A DNA stretch of 43,318 nucleotides from an uncultured Clostridia bacterium (GCA_944354535.1 CALVPY010000021.1:1-43318); one strand, 5' to 3'. Numbered from the stretch's first letter, positions 1 through 9,654 are shown. The notes: generated from the letters alone by a model not told the origin. Translations and numbers: made by a program.

Positions 1-1796
1 TCGGTGGAGACCGTCTCGGGGTTGTTGTTGATGATGACGACTTCGTACCCGAGCTCTTTGAGCGTCCACACGCAGTGGACGGAGGAATAGTCGAATTCGA
101 TGCCCTGCCCGATACGGATGGGACCCGAGCCGATGACGATGATGCGCTTTTTCTCGCTCTTGTCGACGAAGGGCTTGGCTTCGTCGTGATCGAGATCGTC
201 GTAGGTCGAATAGAAATAAGGCGTCTGCGCCGCGAACTCCGCCGCGCAGGTATCGACCATCTTGAAGCACGCGCGCATGTGCATGGGGAGCGCCTGCCCG
301 CTGTAACTTTCGAGCACCTTATCGGGATAGCCGAGCCTCTTGCCTTCGAGGTATTCCTCCTTGGAAAGCTGCTTGCCCGTGACGGAGCGCTCGAATCTGA
401 CGAGGTTAAGAAGCTTATTCAAGAACCAGCGGTCGATCTTGGTGATGTCGAAAATTTCGTCGGGGGTGATGCCCGCCTTCAGGGCGGCGTAGACCGCGAA
501 GAGGCGTTCGTCCGTCGTCTTGTGGAGCTCGGATTTAAGCTCCTCGCGGCTCATCCCCGTGAACTTGGGGTGGTTGAGGTCGGAGAGGGAAATTTCCGCG
601 CCGCGCACCGCCTTCATGATCGCCTGCTCGAAGGAAGTGCCGATCGCCATGACTTCGCCCGTCGCCTTCATGCGGGAGCCGAGCTCGCGCTTGGCGTAGA
701 GGAACTTATCGAAGGGCCACTTGGGGAGCTTGACGACGACGTAGTCGATGGCGGGCTCGAAGCAGGCGTACGTCTTGCCCGTGACGTCGTTTCTGATCTC
801 GTCGAGGGTGTAGCCGAGGGCGATCTTGGTCGTCACTTTGGCGATGGGATAGCCCGTCGCCTTACTTGCGAGCGCCGAGGAACGCGACACACGGGGGTTG
901 ACCTCGATGACGGCGTATTCGAAACTGTCGGGATGCAGGGCGAACTGGCAGTTGCAGCCGCCTTCGATGCCGAGCTCGGTGATGATCTCGAGCGCGGCGG
1001 TACGAAGCATCTGATAGTCCTTGTCGGAGAGGGTCAGAGCGGGTGCAACGACGATGGAGTCGCCCGTGTGTACGCCGACGGGATCGAAGTTTTCCATCGA
1101 GCAGACGGTGAGCACGTTCCCCGCGCTGTCGCGCAGCACCTCGAACTCTATCTCCTTCCAGCCGCCGATGTACTTTTCGATGAGCACCTGCGTGATGGGC
1201 GAGAGCATGAGCCCGTTGTGGGAGATGAGGCGGAGCTCCTCCTCGTCGTGCGCGACGCCGCCGCCCGCGCCGCCCAGCGTGAACGCGGGGCGCACGATGA
1301 CGGGATAACCGAGCTTATCTGCGATCTTGACGCATTCGTCGACCGTATAGGCGATGTCGGACGGGACGACGGGCTGATGGATCTTTTCCATCGTCTCTTT
1401 GAAGAGTTCGCGATCCTCCGCCCTGTCGATGGCATCTAATTTGGTGCCGATGAGCTTGACGCCCCATTCATCCAAAAAGCCCGATTTTGCGAGCTTGCAG
1501 CCCATCGTAAGGCCGGTCTGGCCGCCGAGGGAGGCAAGCAGGGAGTCGGGGCGCTCCTTGATGATGATGCGTTTTAAGCTGTCCTCGGTGAGGGGTTCGA
1601 GGTAAATTTCGTCTGCGAGCATCTTATCCGTCATGATGGTCGCAGGGTTGGAGTTGCAGAGGACGACGTTGACGCCCGCATCCTTCAGAACGCGGCACGC
1701 CTGTGCGCCCGCATAGTCGAATTCCGCCGCCTGACCGATGACGATGGGGCCGGAGCCGATGACAAGTACCTTTTTGATGTCGCTTCTCTTAGGCAT
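1..1796 (-). CDS. carB: Carbamoyl-phosphate synthase large subunit, 3' end beyond window
   Basis: The ATP-grasp large subunit makes carbamoyl phosphate from bicarbonate, two ATP and ammonia channelled from CarA. About 598 of roughly 1,070 expected residues are in the window. The frame opens with [17 protein letters not shown], the nucleotide-fold start of the carboxyphosphate half. It continues through the metal and ATP loop [20 protein letters not shown] and the oligomerisation segment, and reaches the start of the second half ([14 protein letters not shown]) before the left edge. The ATG lies inside the end of carA and overlaps it by 8 bases, so the two subunits are probably translationally coupled. 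Its place at the end of an arg operon suggests that this copy serves arginine synthesis. Identification is secure; the rest of the C-terminal half cannot be judged. Confidence 0.97.
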   Translation of the reverse strand, partial: MPKRSDIKKVLVIGSGPIVIGQAAEFDYAGAQACRVLKDAGVNVVLCNSNPATIMTDKMLADEIYLEPLTEDSLKRIIIKERPDSLLASLGGQTGLTMGCKLAKSGFLDEWGVKLIGTKLDAIDRAEDRELFKETMEKIHQPVVPSDIAYTVDECVKIADKLGYPVIVRPAFTLGGAGGGVAHDEEELRLISHNGLMLSPITQVLIEKYIGGWKEIEFEVLRDSAGNVLTVCSMENFDPVGVHTGDSIVVAPALTLSDKDYQMLRTAALEIITELGIEGGCNCQFALHPDSFEYAVIEVNPRVSRSSALASKATGYPIAKVTTKIALGYTLDEIRNDVTGKTYACFEPAIDYVVVKLPKWPFDKFLYAKRELGSRMKATGEVMAIGTSFEQAIMKAVRGAEISLSDLNHPKFTGMSREELKSELHKTTDERLFAVYAALKAGITPDEIFDITKIDRWFLNKLLNLVRFERSVTGKQLSKEEYLEGKRLGYPDKVLESYSGQALPMHMRACFKMVDTCAAEFAAQTPYFYSTYDDLDHDEAKPFVDKSEKKRIIVIGSGPIRIGQGIEFDYSSVHCVWTLKELGYEVVIINNNPETVST

Positions 1797-2862
1797 TGAA
1801 TTTCTCCTTATTCATCTCGGCGAGGAACTCGTCGAAGAGGTAGTTCGCGTCGTGCGGGCCGCCGCACGCTTCGGGGTGGAACTGCACGGTGAAGGCGTGC
1901 AGCCCGGGATAGTTGACGCCTTCGCAGGTGTTGTCGTTGGCGTTGACGAAGGTGACCTCCCCCACGCCCTTCAAAGAGTCGGAGACGACTTCATAGCCGT
2001 GGTTCTGCGAGGAGATGAACACCTTGCCCGTGGAGACCTGCCTCACGGGCTGGTTGGCGCCCCTGTGGCCGTACTTCATCTTGTGCGTCTTGCCGCCCAT
2101 CGCGAGGGCGAAGAGCTGATGCCCGAGGCAGATGCCGAACACGGGGAGTTTCCCTGCGAATTTTCTGATCTCTTCGATGACGGCGGTGTTCTCTTCGGGG
2201 TCGCCGGGGCCGTTGGAGAGCATGATGCCGTCGGGATGAAGGGAGAGCGCCTCTTCCGCCGTCGTATCGGCGGGCACTTCGATGACATGGCAGCCGCGCT
2301 TGACAAGTTCTTTGACGATGTTGCCCTTAGCGCCGAAGTCATACAAAACGACGCGCTTGCCGCCTTCGGGGCCGCTCTCGCGCCGTTCGTGCCCCGTCAC
2401 CGACTTCACGGCGTCCTTCACTTTATAGCCTTTGAGGACGGAAATATCCTTCAGGGGCTCGAAGGTGATGGCGGCAGGCATGACGCCCGCTTCCCTCACG
2501 ATCTTGGTGAGTTCGCGCGTGTCGACGCCGTACACCGCGGGGATGTTCTGCGCCTTCAGAAATGCTTCGAGCGTCCCCTTGCAGCGGAAGTTGGAGGGAG
2601 CATCGCACTTTTCGCGCACGATATAGCCGCTCACCCAGCACTTGCCGCTCTCGCAATCTTCGGGGATCATGCCGTAGTTGCCGATGAGGGGGAAGGTCTG
2701 CGTGACGATCTGCCCGTAATAGCTCGGGTCGGTGAGCGTCTCGATATACCCCGTCATGCCCGTCGTGAAGACGAGCTCGCCCACGACTTCGCGTTCGGCG
2801 CCGAAGGAATACCCTTCGAACACCTTTCCGTTTTCCAGCGTTACATATACTTTCTTATCCAT
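1789..2862 (-). CDS. carA: Carbamoyl-phosphate synthase small subunit
   Basis: This glutamine amidotransferase subunit hydrolyses glutamine and passes ammonia to CarB. It has 357 residues, the usual length. The N-terminal CPSase small-chain domain includes [16 protein letters not shown]. The class I amidotransferase domain has the nucleophile cysteine in FGICLGHQ near residue 245 and the His-Glu pair in QFHPEA near residue 330. It lies 13 bases after argF and overlaps carB by 8 bases, so it belongs to the argJ-argB-argD-argF-carA-carB transcription unit. No separate promoter is visible in front of it. Confidence 0.97.
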   Translation of the reverse strand: MDKKVYVTLENGKVFEGYSFGAEREVVGELVFTTGMTGYIETLTDPSYYGQIVTQTFPLIGNYGMIPEDCESGKCWVSGYIVREKCDAPSNFRCKGTLEAFLKAQNIPAVYGVDTRELTKIVREAGVMPAAITFEPLKDISVLKGYKVKDAVKSVTGHERRESGPEGGKRVVLYDFGAKGNIVKELVKRGCHVIEVPADTTAEEALSLHPDGIMLSNGPGDPEENTAVIEEIRKFAGKLPVFGICLGHQLFALAMGGKTHKMKYGHRGANQPVRQVSTGKVFISSQNHGYEVVSDSLKGVGEVTFVNANDNTCEGVNYPGLHAFTVQFHPEACGGPHDANYLFDEFLAEMNKEKFNA

Positions 2863-2875
2863 GCGTATCTCCCGC

Positions 2876-3778
2876 TCATTTCATCAGTTTGCACATGACC
2901 GCCTTCTGTGCGTGCAGGCGGTTTTCCGCTTCGTCGAAAATTTCGTCGGCGTGCGCTTCGAAGACGTCCGCCGTGATCTCCTCGCCGCGGTGTGCGGGCA
3001 GGCAATGGAGCACCATCGCCCCTTCGTGCGCCGCCTTCATCACGTCGGCGTTGACCTGATAGCCCCTGAACGCCTGTTCGCGCTTTTCCTTTTCGCCTTC
3101 CTGGCCCATGGACGCCCACACGTCGGTGTAGATGACGTCGGCTGCGTGCGCCGCCGTCTCAACGTCCTCCGTCATCATGAATTCGCCGTTCTGTTTCGCC
3201 CACTTGATAAGCTCCGCGTCGGGCTCGTACCCCTTGGGGCAGGCGATGGAGAACGCCATGCCCGTCTTGATGGCGCCCACCATCAGGGAGTTCGCCATGT
3301 TGTTGCCGTCGCCCACGAAGCACATCTTGAGCCCCTTGAAGGAGCCCTTGCGCTCGCGGATGGTCATAAGGTCTGCAAGCACCTGGCAGGGGTGGCAGTA
3401 GTCCGTGAGCCCGTTGATGACGGGGATGGTGCCGTATTTTGCAAAGTCTTCCACTTCCTTCTGTTCAAAGGTGCGGATCATGACGCCGTCGAGATAGCGG
3501 GAAAGGACGCGCGCGGTATCTTCGACGGGTTCGCCCCTGCCGATCTGCAGATCGTGATTGGAGAGGAACAGCCCGTAGCCGCCCAGCTCGTAGATGCCCG
3601 TCTCGAAGGAGACGCGGGTACGCGTCGAGGACTTCTGAAAGATCATGCCGAGCTTCTTGCCCTTCAGATAGGGGTGGAAGATGCCGTTCTGGCGCTCGTA
3701 TTTGAGCTGGTCGGCAAGGTTTAAGATGGTGAGGATCTCCTCGCGGGAAAGATCGCCAAGTTTCAGTAAATGTTTCAT
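2876..3778 (-). CDS. argF: Ornithine carbamoyltransferase
   Basis: The enzyme transfers the carbamoyl group to ornithine to give citrulline. It has 300 residues, the normal size. The carbamoyl phosphate loop SSTRTRVSFE is near residue 50, HPCQ near residue 130 and the ornithine-side loop HCLPAHRGEEI near residue 260. These motifs separate it from aspartate carbamoyltransferase. Its ATG overlaps the argD stop by 4 bases (ATGA), and carA follows after 13 bases, so product and co-substrate enzymes are made from one transcript. A catabolic role cannot be excluded by sequence alone, but the neighbours are all biosynthetic. Confidence 0.96.
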   Translation of the reverse strand: MKHLLKLGDLSREEILTILNLADQLKYERQNGIFHPYLKGKKLGMIFQKSSTRTRVSFETGIYELGGYGLFLSNHDLQIGRGEPVEDTARVLSRYLDGVMIRTFEQKEVEDFAKYGTIPVINGLTDYCHPCQVLADLMTIRERKGSFKGLKMCFVGDGNNMANSLMVGAIKTGMAFSIACPKGYEPDAELIKWAKQNGEFMMTEDVETAAHAADVIYTDVWASMGQEGEKEKREQAFRGYQVNADVMKAAHEGAMVLHCLPAHRGEEITADVFEAHADEIFDEAENRLHAQKAVMCKLMK

Positions 3779-4938
3779 TGTGCTAATACCTCGCGTAATA
3801 TAGTCAGACCTTCGTCCATTTCCGTCTTGGTGATGTTGAGGGGAGGCACGATGCGCACCTTTTCGTGCGCGGTGAGCACCAAAAGTCCCCTATGAAGGCA
3901 TTGTTGTGCGATCTCTTTGGTGGGCTTTTCCACTTCCAGCCCGATCATGAGCCCGAGCCCCGAAACGCGCTTTACGCCGTCGAAGCCTTTGAGCTTTGCG
4001 CGCAGATACTCGCTCTTTCCCTGCACTTCGAGGAGGAAGTCTTCGGTGAGCCTGCTCACGATGCTGACGGCGCCCGCGCAGCACACGGGGTTGCCGCCGA
4101 AGGTGGAGCCGTGATCGCCCGGCTTTAAGGTGTGCTCCGTCTTTTCGAAGAAGAGGCACGCCCCGATGGGAAGCCCCCCGCCGAGGCCCTTGGCGGTCGT
4201 CATGATGTCGGGCAGAATGCCGTAATGTTCATAGGCGTAGAGCTTGCCCGTCCTGCCGTTGCCGCTCTGCACTTCGTCGCAGATGAGGAGGATGTCATGC
4301 TCGTCGCAGAAGGCGCGAAGAGCCCTCACGAAGCCTTTTTCGAGCGCTTCGACGCCGCTTTCGCCCTGCACGCATTCGATGATGACGGCACAGGCGTTTT
4401 CGCTCTCCTTTTCGACCGCCTTCATGTTCGCGTCGACGGAGACGACTTCGGGCACGAAGGGACCGAAGAAGCGGTGGAAGGCTTCCTGCCCCGTCGCGGT
4501 GAGGGTGAAGAGCGTCCTGCCGTGGAAGCTGCCGCTGAGAGAGATGATCTTCTTCCTCCCCTCGCCGTACTTTTCAAAGGAGTACTTGCGGGCAGCTTTT
4601 AAGGCGCATTCGTTGGCCTCCGCCCCCGAATTGGCGAAAAAGACGCGCTTTGCACCCGTGCGGAAGCACAGAAGCTCGGCAAGGTCGAGCTGCGGTTCGG
4701 AATAGTAGTAGTTGCTGACGTGCTGGATGCGCGAGAGCTGGTCGATGACCGCCGCTTTCCACTGTTCGTCGTTCGCGCCGAAGATGTTGACGGCGATGCC
4801 CGAACCGAAGTCGACGTAACGCTTCCCCTCCGTATCGAAGAGGGTCGCGCCCTCGCCGCGCTCGATGGCGACGGGGAAGCGCGAGAACGTTTCCGCCATA
4901 TAGGTGTTTTCGAGTTGCTGTAACGTTGAAAATTCCAT
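3775..4938 (-). CDS. argD: Acetylornithine aminotransferase
   Basis: This class III PLP aminotransferase converts N-acetylglutamate semialdehyde to N-acetylornithine, using glutamate as amino donor. It has 387 residues. GSGIAVNIFG near the N-terminus, SFHGRTLFTLTATG around residue 140, the PLP-binding aspartate in LLICDEVQSGNGRTG and the Schiff-base lysine in TTAKGLGGG near residue 240 are all present. The gene is 69 bases after argB and overlaps argF by 4 bases. The argB-argD gap contains a hairpin with a U tract, annotated separately. That structure could reduce expression from argD onward relative to argJ-argB. Confidence 0.95.
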   Translation of the reverse strand: MEFSTLQQLENTYMAETFSRFPVAIERGEGATLFDTEGKRYVDFGSGIAVNIFGANDEQWKAAVIDQLSRIQHVSNYYYSEPQLDLAELLCFRTGAKRVFFANSGAEANECALKAARKYSFEKYGEGRKKIISLSGSFHGRTLFTLTATGQEAFHRFFGPFVPEVVSVDANMKAVEKESENACAVIIECVQGESGVEALEKGFVRALRAFCDEHDILLICDEVQSGNGRTGKLYAYEHYGILPDIMTTAKGLGGGLPIGACLFFEKTEHTLKPGDHGSTFGGNPVCCAGAVSIVSRLTEDFLLEVQGKSEYLRAKLKGFDGVKRVSGLGLMIGLEVEKPTKEIAQQCLHRGLLVLTAHEKVRIVPPLNITKTEMDEGLTILREVLAQ

Positions 4939-4984
4939 AGCGTTGTGAAAGGGCCGCGCGTTTGCGCAAAGCCGAAATATTTTG

Positions 4985-5017
4985 AAAAAGGCGATCGAAC
5001 CCTCTGTTCAGTCGCCC
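4985..5017 (-). terminator. Terminator-like hairpin between argB and argD
   Basis: On the minus strand a stem-loop with arms GGCGACTGAAC and GTTCGATCGCC and loop AGAGG is followed directly by TTTTTC. The stem has one mismatch and one wobble. It begins within the last codons and stop of argB and lies inside an otherwise tightly packed operon. It looks like a partial intrinsic terminator or an mRNA-stability hairpin. The reading as a terminator is inference. Confidence 0.6.
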
Positions 5018-5865
5018 TTTACAAACATGGTGCCCATGCCCTCGTCGGAGAGCAATTCGAGCAAAATGGAATGCTTGACCCTGCCGTCGGTGATGAACAC
5101 GCGGCCAACTCCTCGGCGGATCGCTTCTTTGCAGCAGTTGATCTTGGGGATCATGCCCCCCGAGATGACGCCCTCGTTGACGAGGGAAGGGATATCGGAA
5201 ACGTACACCTTCTTGATGAGGCTCTCCTCGTCGTCCTTGTCGCGGAGAAGGCCGCGGATGTCCGTCATCAGAATGAGGCTCTCCGCCCCGAGCGCCCCCG
5301 CGATGGCGGAAGCTGCCGTATCGGCATTGATGTTGTAGATATGCCCCTCGTTGTCGTAGCCAACGGTGGAGATGACGGGAAGATAGCCGTTTTGAAGGGA
5401 ATCGGTGATGACATCGGTGTTGACGGAGATGATTTTGCCCACATAGCCGAGCTCGTCGCTCTCCTTTTCGCACAGGAGCATGCCGCCGTCGATGCCGCAC
5501 ATGCCGACCGACTTTGCGCCCAACATTTGAAGACGGTGTACGAGCTCTTTATTCACCTTGCCCGCAAGCACCATGCGCACGACTTCCGCCGTCTCTTCGT
5601 CGGTATAGCGGAGGCCGTTCACAAAACGCGACTCAACGCCCATTCTTTTGAGCGTTTCGGAAATTTCGGGGCCGCCGCCGTGCACGAGCACGACGTTGAT
5701 GCCGACAAAGCGCAGGAGGGTGAGATCGCGCATGACCGATTTTTTGAGCTCCTCGCTCACCATGGCGTTGCCGCCGTACTTGATGACGAGGACCTTATTC
5801 TGATATTTTTCGATGTAGGGCATCGCCTCTAAGAGGAACTCTGCCTGCACTTCCTTTTGCGTCAC
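5008..5865 (-). CDS. argB: Acetylglutamate kinase
   Basis: The kinase phosphorylates N-acetylglutamate, the classical feedback point of the pathway. The likely start is GTG at 5865, giving 285 residues, the family size. That GTG overlaps the argJ stop as GTGA. The same frame stays open far upstream, but that part is antisense-like and unsupported. The amino acid kinase fold is clear: VLVIKYGGNAM, the glycine loop VLVHGGGPEI, the arginine in SRFVNGLRYTDEET, and GGMIPKINCCKEAI near residue 220. The C-terminus ends MGTMFVKGD as in typical ArgB. Whether arginine inhibits it is not decided here. Confidence 0.95.
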   Translation of the reverse strand: MTQKEVQAEFLLEAMPYIEKYQNKVLVIKYGGNAMVSEELKKSVMRDLTLLRFVGINVVLVHGGGPEISETLKRMGVESRFVNGLRYTDEETAEVVRMVLAGKVNKELVHRLQMLGAKSVGMCGIDGGMLLCEKESDELGYVGKIISVNTDVITDSLQNGYLPVISTVGYDNEGHIYNINADTAASAIAGALGAESLILMTDIRGLLRDKDDEESLIKKVYVSDIPSLVNEGVISGGMIPKINCCKEAIRRGVGRVFITDGRVKHSILLELLSDEGMGTMFVKGD

Positions 5866-7085
5866 GTTCTGTAATCTCCGTTGATCTTCACATAGTCGTA
5901 GGTAAGGTCGCACCCCCATGCCGTCGCTTCGAAGCTGCCTTCGTTCAGAGCAACGTCGATGACGATCTCCTTTTCGGAGAGCACGCGCTTTGCAAAGTCT
6001 TCCGAGAAAGGAAGGGCGCTCCCTTGCTTGTAGGCGGGAAGCGTGCCCGCTTCCGAGCGGAAGTCGACGTCGATCTTCATGGGGTCGAGGTCTGCCCCCG
6101 CATAGCCGAGGGCGCACATCACGCGGCCGCCGTTGGCATCCGCGCCGAAGATCATCGCCTTGACGAGGTTGGAATTGACGACGGACTTTGCGGCAAGGCG
6201 GGCGTCCTCTTTGGTCTTTGCGCCGCGCACGCGGCATTCGATGAGCCTCGTCGCCCCTTCGCCGTCCGCAGCGAGCTTTTTGCACATCTCGGTGGTGAGG
6301 GTGTGGAGCGCCCGAGAGAAAAGCGCAAAGTCCTCCCCTTCCGCAGCGATTTCGGGATTGCCCGCAAGCCCCGAGGCGAGGATGCACAAGGTATCGTTGG
6401 TGGAAGTGTCGCGGTCGACGGAGAGCATGTTCAAAGAATCTTTCACGTCTTCCGAGATCGCCTTTTGCAGCATCTGAGGGGTGATGGCGGCGTCCGTCGT
6501 GAGGAACATGAGCATGGTCGCCATATTGGGGCAGATCATGCCGACGCCCTTGCAGATGACGCCGAGCTTGACTTCTTTCCCCTGAAGCTTGAAGGAGACG
6601 GCGGCTTCCTTTTTGACGGTATCCGTCGTCATGATGGCTTCCGCCGCCGCCGAGCTGTGCGCTTCGTCGGAAGCGAGCCCTTTTACAAGCTCATCCATGC
6701 CGCCTGCGATGGGATCGAGTTTGAGTTCCTGCCCGATGACGCCCGTGGAAGCGACGACGACGTCATTTGCGGGGATGCCCGTGTGCGCTTCGACGAGGGA
6801 GCACATCTTCTCTGCGATCTCCACGCCGTTTGCGTTGCAGGTGTTGGCGTTGCCGCTGTTGACGATAACCGCCTGCGCATAGCCGTCCTTGACGTGTTCT
6901 TTTGTCACGAGGATGGGCGCGCCCTTGACGAGGTTCTGCGTATAGACGCACGCCGCGGCACAGCGCACCTCGCTCGTGATGAGGGCGAGATCTTTCTTGA
7001 CTTTATTCTTGCGGATGCCGCAGTGAACGCCGTTCGCCGCGAATCCCTTGGGCGCACACACGCCGCCCGTGATCAATTGCAACAT
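5862..7085 (-). CDS. argJ: Bifunctional ornithine acetyltransferase / N-acetylglutamate synthase
   Basis: ArgJ moves the acetyl group from N-acetylornithine to glutamate. In many members it can also use acetyl-CoA, closing the acetyl cycle. The chosen ATG at 7085 follows GGAG with a 7-base spacer and gives 407 residues. An upstream in-frame ATG at 7175 would add about 30 residues unlike the family and would start inside the -35 box. The self-cleavage and nucleophile threonine is in DGEGATRLIE, and NSGNANTCNA near residue 80 is the conserved substrate loop. ArgJ processes itself into two chains at this threonine. No argE or argA is visible, which fits the cyclic pathway. It heads the argJBDF-carAB unit. 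Confidence 0.95.
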   Translation of the reverse strand: MLQLITGGVCAPKGFAANGVHCGIRKNKVKKDLALITSEVRCAAACVYTQNLVKGAPILVTKEHVKDGYAQAVIVNSGNANTCNANGVEIAEKMCSLVEAHTGIPANDVVVASTGVIGQELKLDPIAGGMDELVKGLASDEAHSSAAAEAIMTTDTVKKEAAVSFKLQGKEVKLGVICKGVGMICPNMATMLMFLTTDAAITPQMLQKAISEDVKDSLNMLSVDRDTSTNDTLCILASGLAGNPEIAAEGEDFALFSRALHTLTTEMCKKLAADGEGATRLIECRVRGAKTKEDARLAAKSVVNSNLVKAMIFGADANGGRVMCALGYAGADLDPMKIDVDFRSEAGTLPAYKQGSALPFSEDFAKRVLSEKEIVIDVALNEGSFEATAWGCDLTYDYVKINGDYRT

Positions 7086-7146
7086 GGTATTTCTCCGAGG
7101 ACAGCCGAACAGGGCCTTGACGACCCTGATCCTGCTTATCCTATCT

Positions 7147-7175
7147 ATTTTATCATAAAAGTTGTGCTTCGTCAA
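7147..7175 (-). promoter_or_regulatory. Sigma-A promoter of argJ operon with palindrome over the -10
   Basis: On the minus strand a -35 TTGACG (7170-7175) is separated by 17 bases from a -10 TAAAAT (7147-7152), 61 bases before the argJ ATG. A 13-base dyad TTTTATGATAAAA overlaps the -10 and could be an operator. A small hairpin (CAGGG/CCCTG) lies in the leader. Together these fill the 216-base gap between argC and argJ. Confidence 0.75.
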
Positions 7176-7242
7176 GCGAAGACGGGGCTACATGATCTCT
7201 CGGCGGAAAGATTTTGGGATGATCTGCTGCGAAGAGGATGAA

Positions 7243-7261
7243 GCAATACCGAACGTATTGC
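7243..7261 (-). terminator. Hairpin 3' of argC
   Basis: A seven-pair stem GCAATAC/GTATTGC with a five-base loop lies about 40 bases after the argC stop. The downstream minus-strand sequence is TTCATCCTCTTC, so there is no clean U tract. It may be a weak terminator or a 3'-end stabiliser for argG-argC mRNA. Confidence 0.35.
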
Positions 7262-7301
7262 GAAGACGATGAACGGCAGAGGGCCCAAAAGATACCGCCG
7301 A

Positions 7302-8225
7302 TTATAAAGAGAGCCCTTCGTCCAGCCCTAAGGCAATGTTCATATTCTGAACGGCGGCGCCCGAAGCGCCCTTGCCTAAGTTATCGAGCCGCGCGGAGAG
7401 CAGGAGCTGCTCGTCGTTGCCGTTCACGAACACCTGAAGGAGATTGGTGCCTTCGAGCGTGTTGGCGGCGAGGAAGCCCGACTCCTCTTTGGCGACTTTG
7501 ACAAAGCGGCAGCCCGCGTAGTGTTCGCGGAACAGCCCTGTAAGCTCCCCTACCGTGAGCTTCTTTTGAAGCAAAGAGCGGTAGAGCGGGACGTGCACCG
7601 TCATGCCGCAGGGAAAATCGCAGATATACGGCGTGAAGACGGGCGGATGCGAGAGCGAGCACACCTTCTGCATCTCGGGAAGGTGCTTATGTCTGAGCCC
7701 CAGCGCGTAGAGGCGGGGCGAATCGAGCGCGCGGTCTCTTTCTTCCGCCTCGTACTCGGCGATGCCCTTCTTGCCCGCGCCCGTGTAGCCGCTGACCGCG
7801 TGGCTGACGAAGGGATAGTCCTTCGCCGCAATGCCGTGCGCGATCAGGGGATAGACGAGGGAGATAAAGCCGCTCGCATAGCAGCCGGGGTTGGCGATGC
7901 GTTTGGAGTTTTGGATGGCCTTCCGGTGCGAAGGAGAGAGCTCGGGGAAGCCGTAAGCCCAGCCTTCCGCCGTACGGTGCGCCGTCGAAGCGTCGATGAC
8001 GACCGCCTTCGCCCCTTCTGCAAGCTGCGCCGCTTCCTTTGCCGCGTCGTCGGGCAGGCACAGGAAGACGGCGTCCGCCGCGTGGATGGCTTCTTTGCGG
8101 AAAGCGGGATCCTTGCGGTGCTCCTCGTCGAGCGTGATGAGCGCAACGTCCTCACGCGCCTGCATGCGCTCTACAATTTTGAGCCCCGTGGTGCCCGCGC
8201 CGCCGTCGATGAATACCTTGATCAT
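7302..8225 (-). CDS. argC: N-acetyl-gamma-glutamyl-phosphate reductase, short (type 2) form
   Basis: The enzyme reduces N-acetylglutamyl phosphate to the semialdehyde with NADPH. It has 307 residues, the length of the short type 2 subfamily rather than the roughly 345-residue type 1. It starts [17 protein letters not shown], the nucleotide loop characteristic of type 2. The catalytic cysteine is in [13 protein letters not shown] near residue 113, and [10 protein letters not shown] follows near residue 148. Its ATG overlaps the argG stop by 4 bases, so it is co-transcribed with argG and separated from the other arg genes by 216 bases carrying their own promoter. Confidence 0.94.
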   Translation of the reverse strand: MIKVFIDGGAGTTGLKIVERMQAREDVALITLDEEHRKDPAFRKEAIHAADAVFLCLPDDAAKEAAQLAEGAKAVVIDASTAHRTAEGWAYGFPELSPSHRKAIQNSKRIANPGCYASGFISLVYPLIAHGIAAKDYPFVSHAVSGYTGAGKKGIAEYEAEERDRALDSPRLYALGLRHKHLPEMQKVCSLSHPPVFTPYICDFPCGMTVHVPLYRSLLQKKLTVGELTGLFREHYAGCRFVKVAKEESGFLAANTLEGTNLLQVFVNGNDEQLLLSARLDNLGKGASGAAVQNMNIALGLDEGLSL

Positions 8226-9451
8226 TTTCCGAGCTTCTTATCGAGCATCGCCTTGACCTTGAGAGGCAAGCCGAAGAGGTTGATGAAGCCCTCGGAATCT
8301 TTCTGGGAGTATGCACCGCCGTCGTCGTCGAAGGTGGCGATATCCTCGCTGTACAGCGAATAAGGGGACGTGATGCCCGCGCTCGTGACGTTGCCCTTGT
8401 AGATGCGGAGCTTGACGTCGCCCGTGACCGTCTCCTGCGTCTTCGCGACAAATGCGGAGAGCGCCTCGCGCAGGGGCGTGAACCACTGGCCGTCGTACAC
8501 CATCTCGCCGAACTTGACGGCGACGAGCTGCTTGTAGTGCTGGGTCGCCTTGTCGAGCGTGATGGTCTCGAGAAGGCGGTGCGCCTCATAGAGGATGGTG
8601 CCGCCGGGCGTTTCGTACACGCCGCGCGACTTCATGCCAACAAGGCGGTTTTCGACGAGGTCGGCAAGACCCACGCCGTTTTCGCCGCCGATCTTGTTGA
8701 GCGCTTCGATGAGGGAAACGGAGTCGATCTCCTCGCCGTTGAGCGCCGTGGGGATGCCCTTTTCAAAATGCAGGGTGATGTAGGTGGGCTTATCGGGCGC
8801 CTGCAAGGGAGAGACGCCGAGCTCCAAAAAGCCCTCCTTCTCGTACTGCGGCTCGTTGGCGGGGTCTTCGAGGTCGAGCCCCTCGTGCGAGAGGTGCCAC
8901 AGGTTCTTATCTTTGGAATAGTTGGTCTCGCGGTTGATCTTCAAAGGGATGTTGTGCGCTTCGGCGTACTCGATCTCCTCTTCACGGCTCTTGATGTTCC
9001 AGATACGCCAGGGGGCGATGATGGTCATTTCGGGCGCGAACGCCTTGATCGTGAGTTCGAAACGCACCTGATCGTTGCCCTTGCCCGTGCAGCCGTGGCA
9101 GATGGCGTCCGCTCCTTCCTTCTTGGCGATGTCGACGATCGCCTTCGCGATGACGGGGCGCGCAAACGACGTGCCGAGGAGGTACTTATCTTCATACACC
9201 GCGCCCGCCTGCATGGTCGGGAAGATGTAGTTTTCGACGAAGTCCTTCTTAAGATCGAGGACGTAGAGCTTGGAGGCTCCCGTCTTCTTTGCCTTTTCTT
9301 CGAGCCCGTCGAGCTCGGTGCCCTGCCCGACGTCGCCCGAGACCGCGATGACTTCGCAGCCGTCGTAATTTTCTTTGAGCCAGGGGATGATGATGGAAGT
9401 ATCCAGCCCGCCCGAGTATGCGAGCACTACCTTTTTGATCTGCTTTGCCAT
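8222..9451 (-). CDS. argG: Argininosuccinate synthase
   Basis: The enzyme joins citrulline and aspartate with ATP to form argininosuccinate. The ATG at 9451 is chosen because AGAGG lies 8 bases upstream and the promoter follows; it gives 409 residues. An upstream in-frame ATG would precede the promoter. The ATP-pyrophosphatase loop [13 protein letters not shown] is at residues 7-19, ATP and citrulline contacts are in [14 protein letters not shown] near residue 117, and [12 protein letters not shown] follows. argG is the first gene of a two-gene unit with argC. The matching lyase argH is not in the window. Confidence 0.96.
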   Translation of the reverse strand: MAKQIKKVVLAYSGGLDTSIIIPWLKENYDGCEVIAVSGDVGQGTELDGLEEKAKKTGASKLYVLDLKKDFVENYIFPTMQAGAVYEDKYLLGTSFARPVIAKAIVDIAKKEGADAICHGCTGKGNDQVRFELTIKAFAPEMTIIAPWRIWNIKSREEEIEYAEAHNIPLKINRETNYSKDKNLWHLSHEGLDLEDPANEPQYEKEGFLELGVSPLQAPDKPTYITLHFEKGIPTALNGEEIDSVSLIEALNKIGGENGVGLADLVENRLVGMKSRGVYETPGGTILYEAHRLLETITLDKATQHYKQLVAVKFGEMVYDGQWFTPLREALSAFVAKTQETVTGDVKLRIYKGNVTSAGITSPYSLYSEDIATFDDDGGAYSQKDSEGFINLFGLPLKVKAMLDKKLGK

Positions 9452-9487
9452 AAATATGACCTCTCTTTGTATTGCTTTTTCGTTATC

Positions 9488-9622
9488 GTGCATATTATAA
9501 ATGCAAAAGGGACGCAAGTCAAGCATTTTGCGCCCCTTTTTCTGCATATTTTTGTTTTATTTCTGCTGAATATTGCATATTAGTTCTACAATATACATAT
9601 ATTCGCGAATAATTGTATATTA
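9488..9622. promoter_or_regulatory. Candidate ArgR-type operator zone upstream of argG
   Basis: This AT-rich stretch in GC-rich DNA carries four copies of TGYATATT on the plus strand (near 9489, 9543, 9574 and 9614). It also holds a 32-base interrupted palindrome at 9590-9621, with outer arms AATATACA/TGTATATT and centre ATTCGCGAAT. ArgR/AhrC boxes are AT-rich inverted repeats present in several copies at arg promoters. The match to the usual TGAAT(N4)ATTCA is only partial, so assignment to ArgR is inference from position. Confidence 0.5.
9494..9522 (-). promoter_or_regulatory. Strong sigma-A promoter of argG-argC
   Basis: A minus-strand -35 TTGACT (9517-9522), a 17-base spacer and a consensus -10 TATAAT (9494-9499) lie 42 bases before the argG ATG. 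The -10 is embedded in TGCAT-ATTATAA-ATGCA, a perfect inverted repeat with five-base arms, so a repressor bound there would block the promoter. Confidence 0.85.
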
Positions 9623-9654
9623 TCGCTCAAAAGAGCAAAACCCTCGGGCCAAGC

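Noticed and set aside
75-1439. Long plus-strand open frame of 454 codons opposite carB
   Set aside because: Rich in Arg, Asp and Gly with no family features; it is the mirror of a well-conserved gene in GC-rich DNA. The same holds for plus-strand frames over the other arg genes.
4945-5832. Plus-strand frame of 295 codons opposite argB
   Set aside because: Antisense shadow of the acetylglutamate kinase gene.
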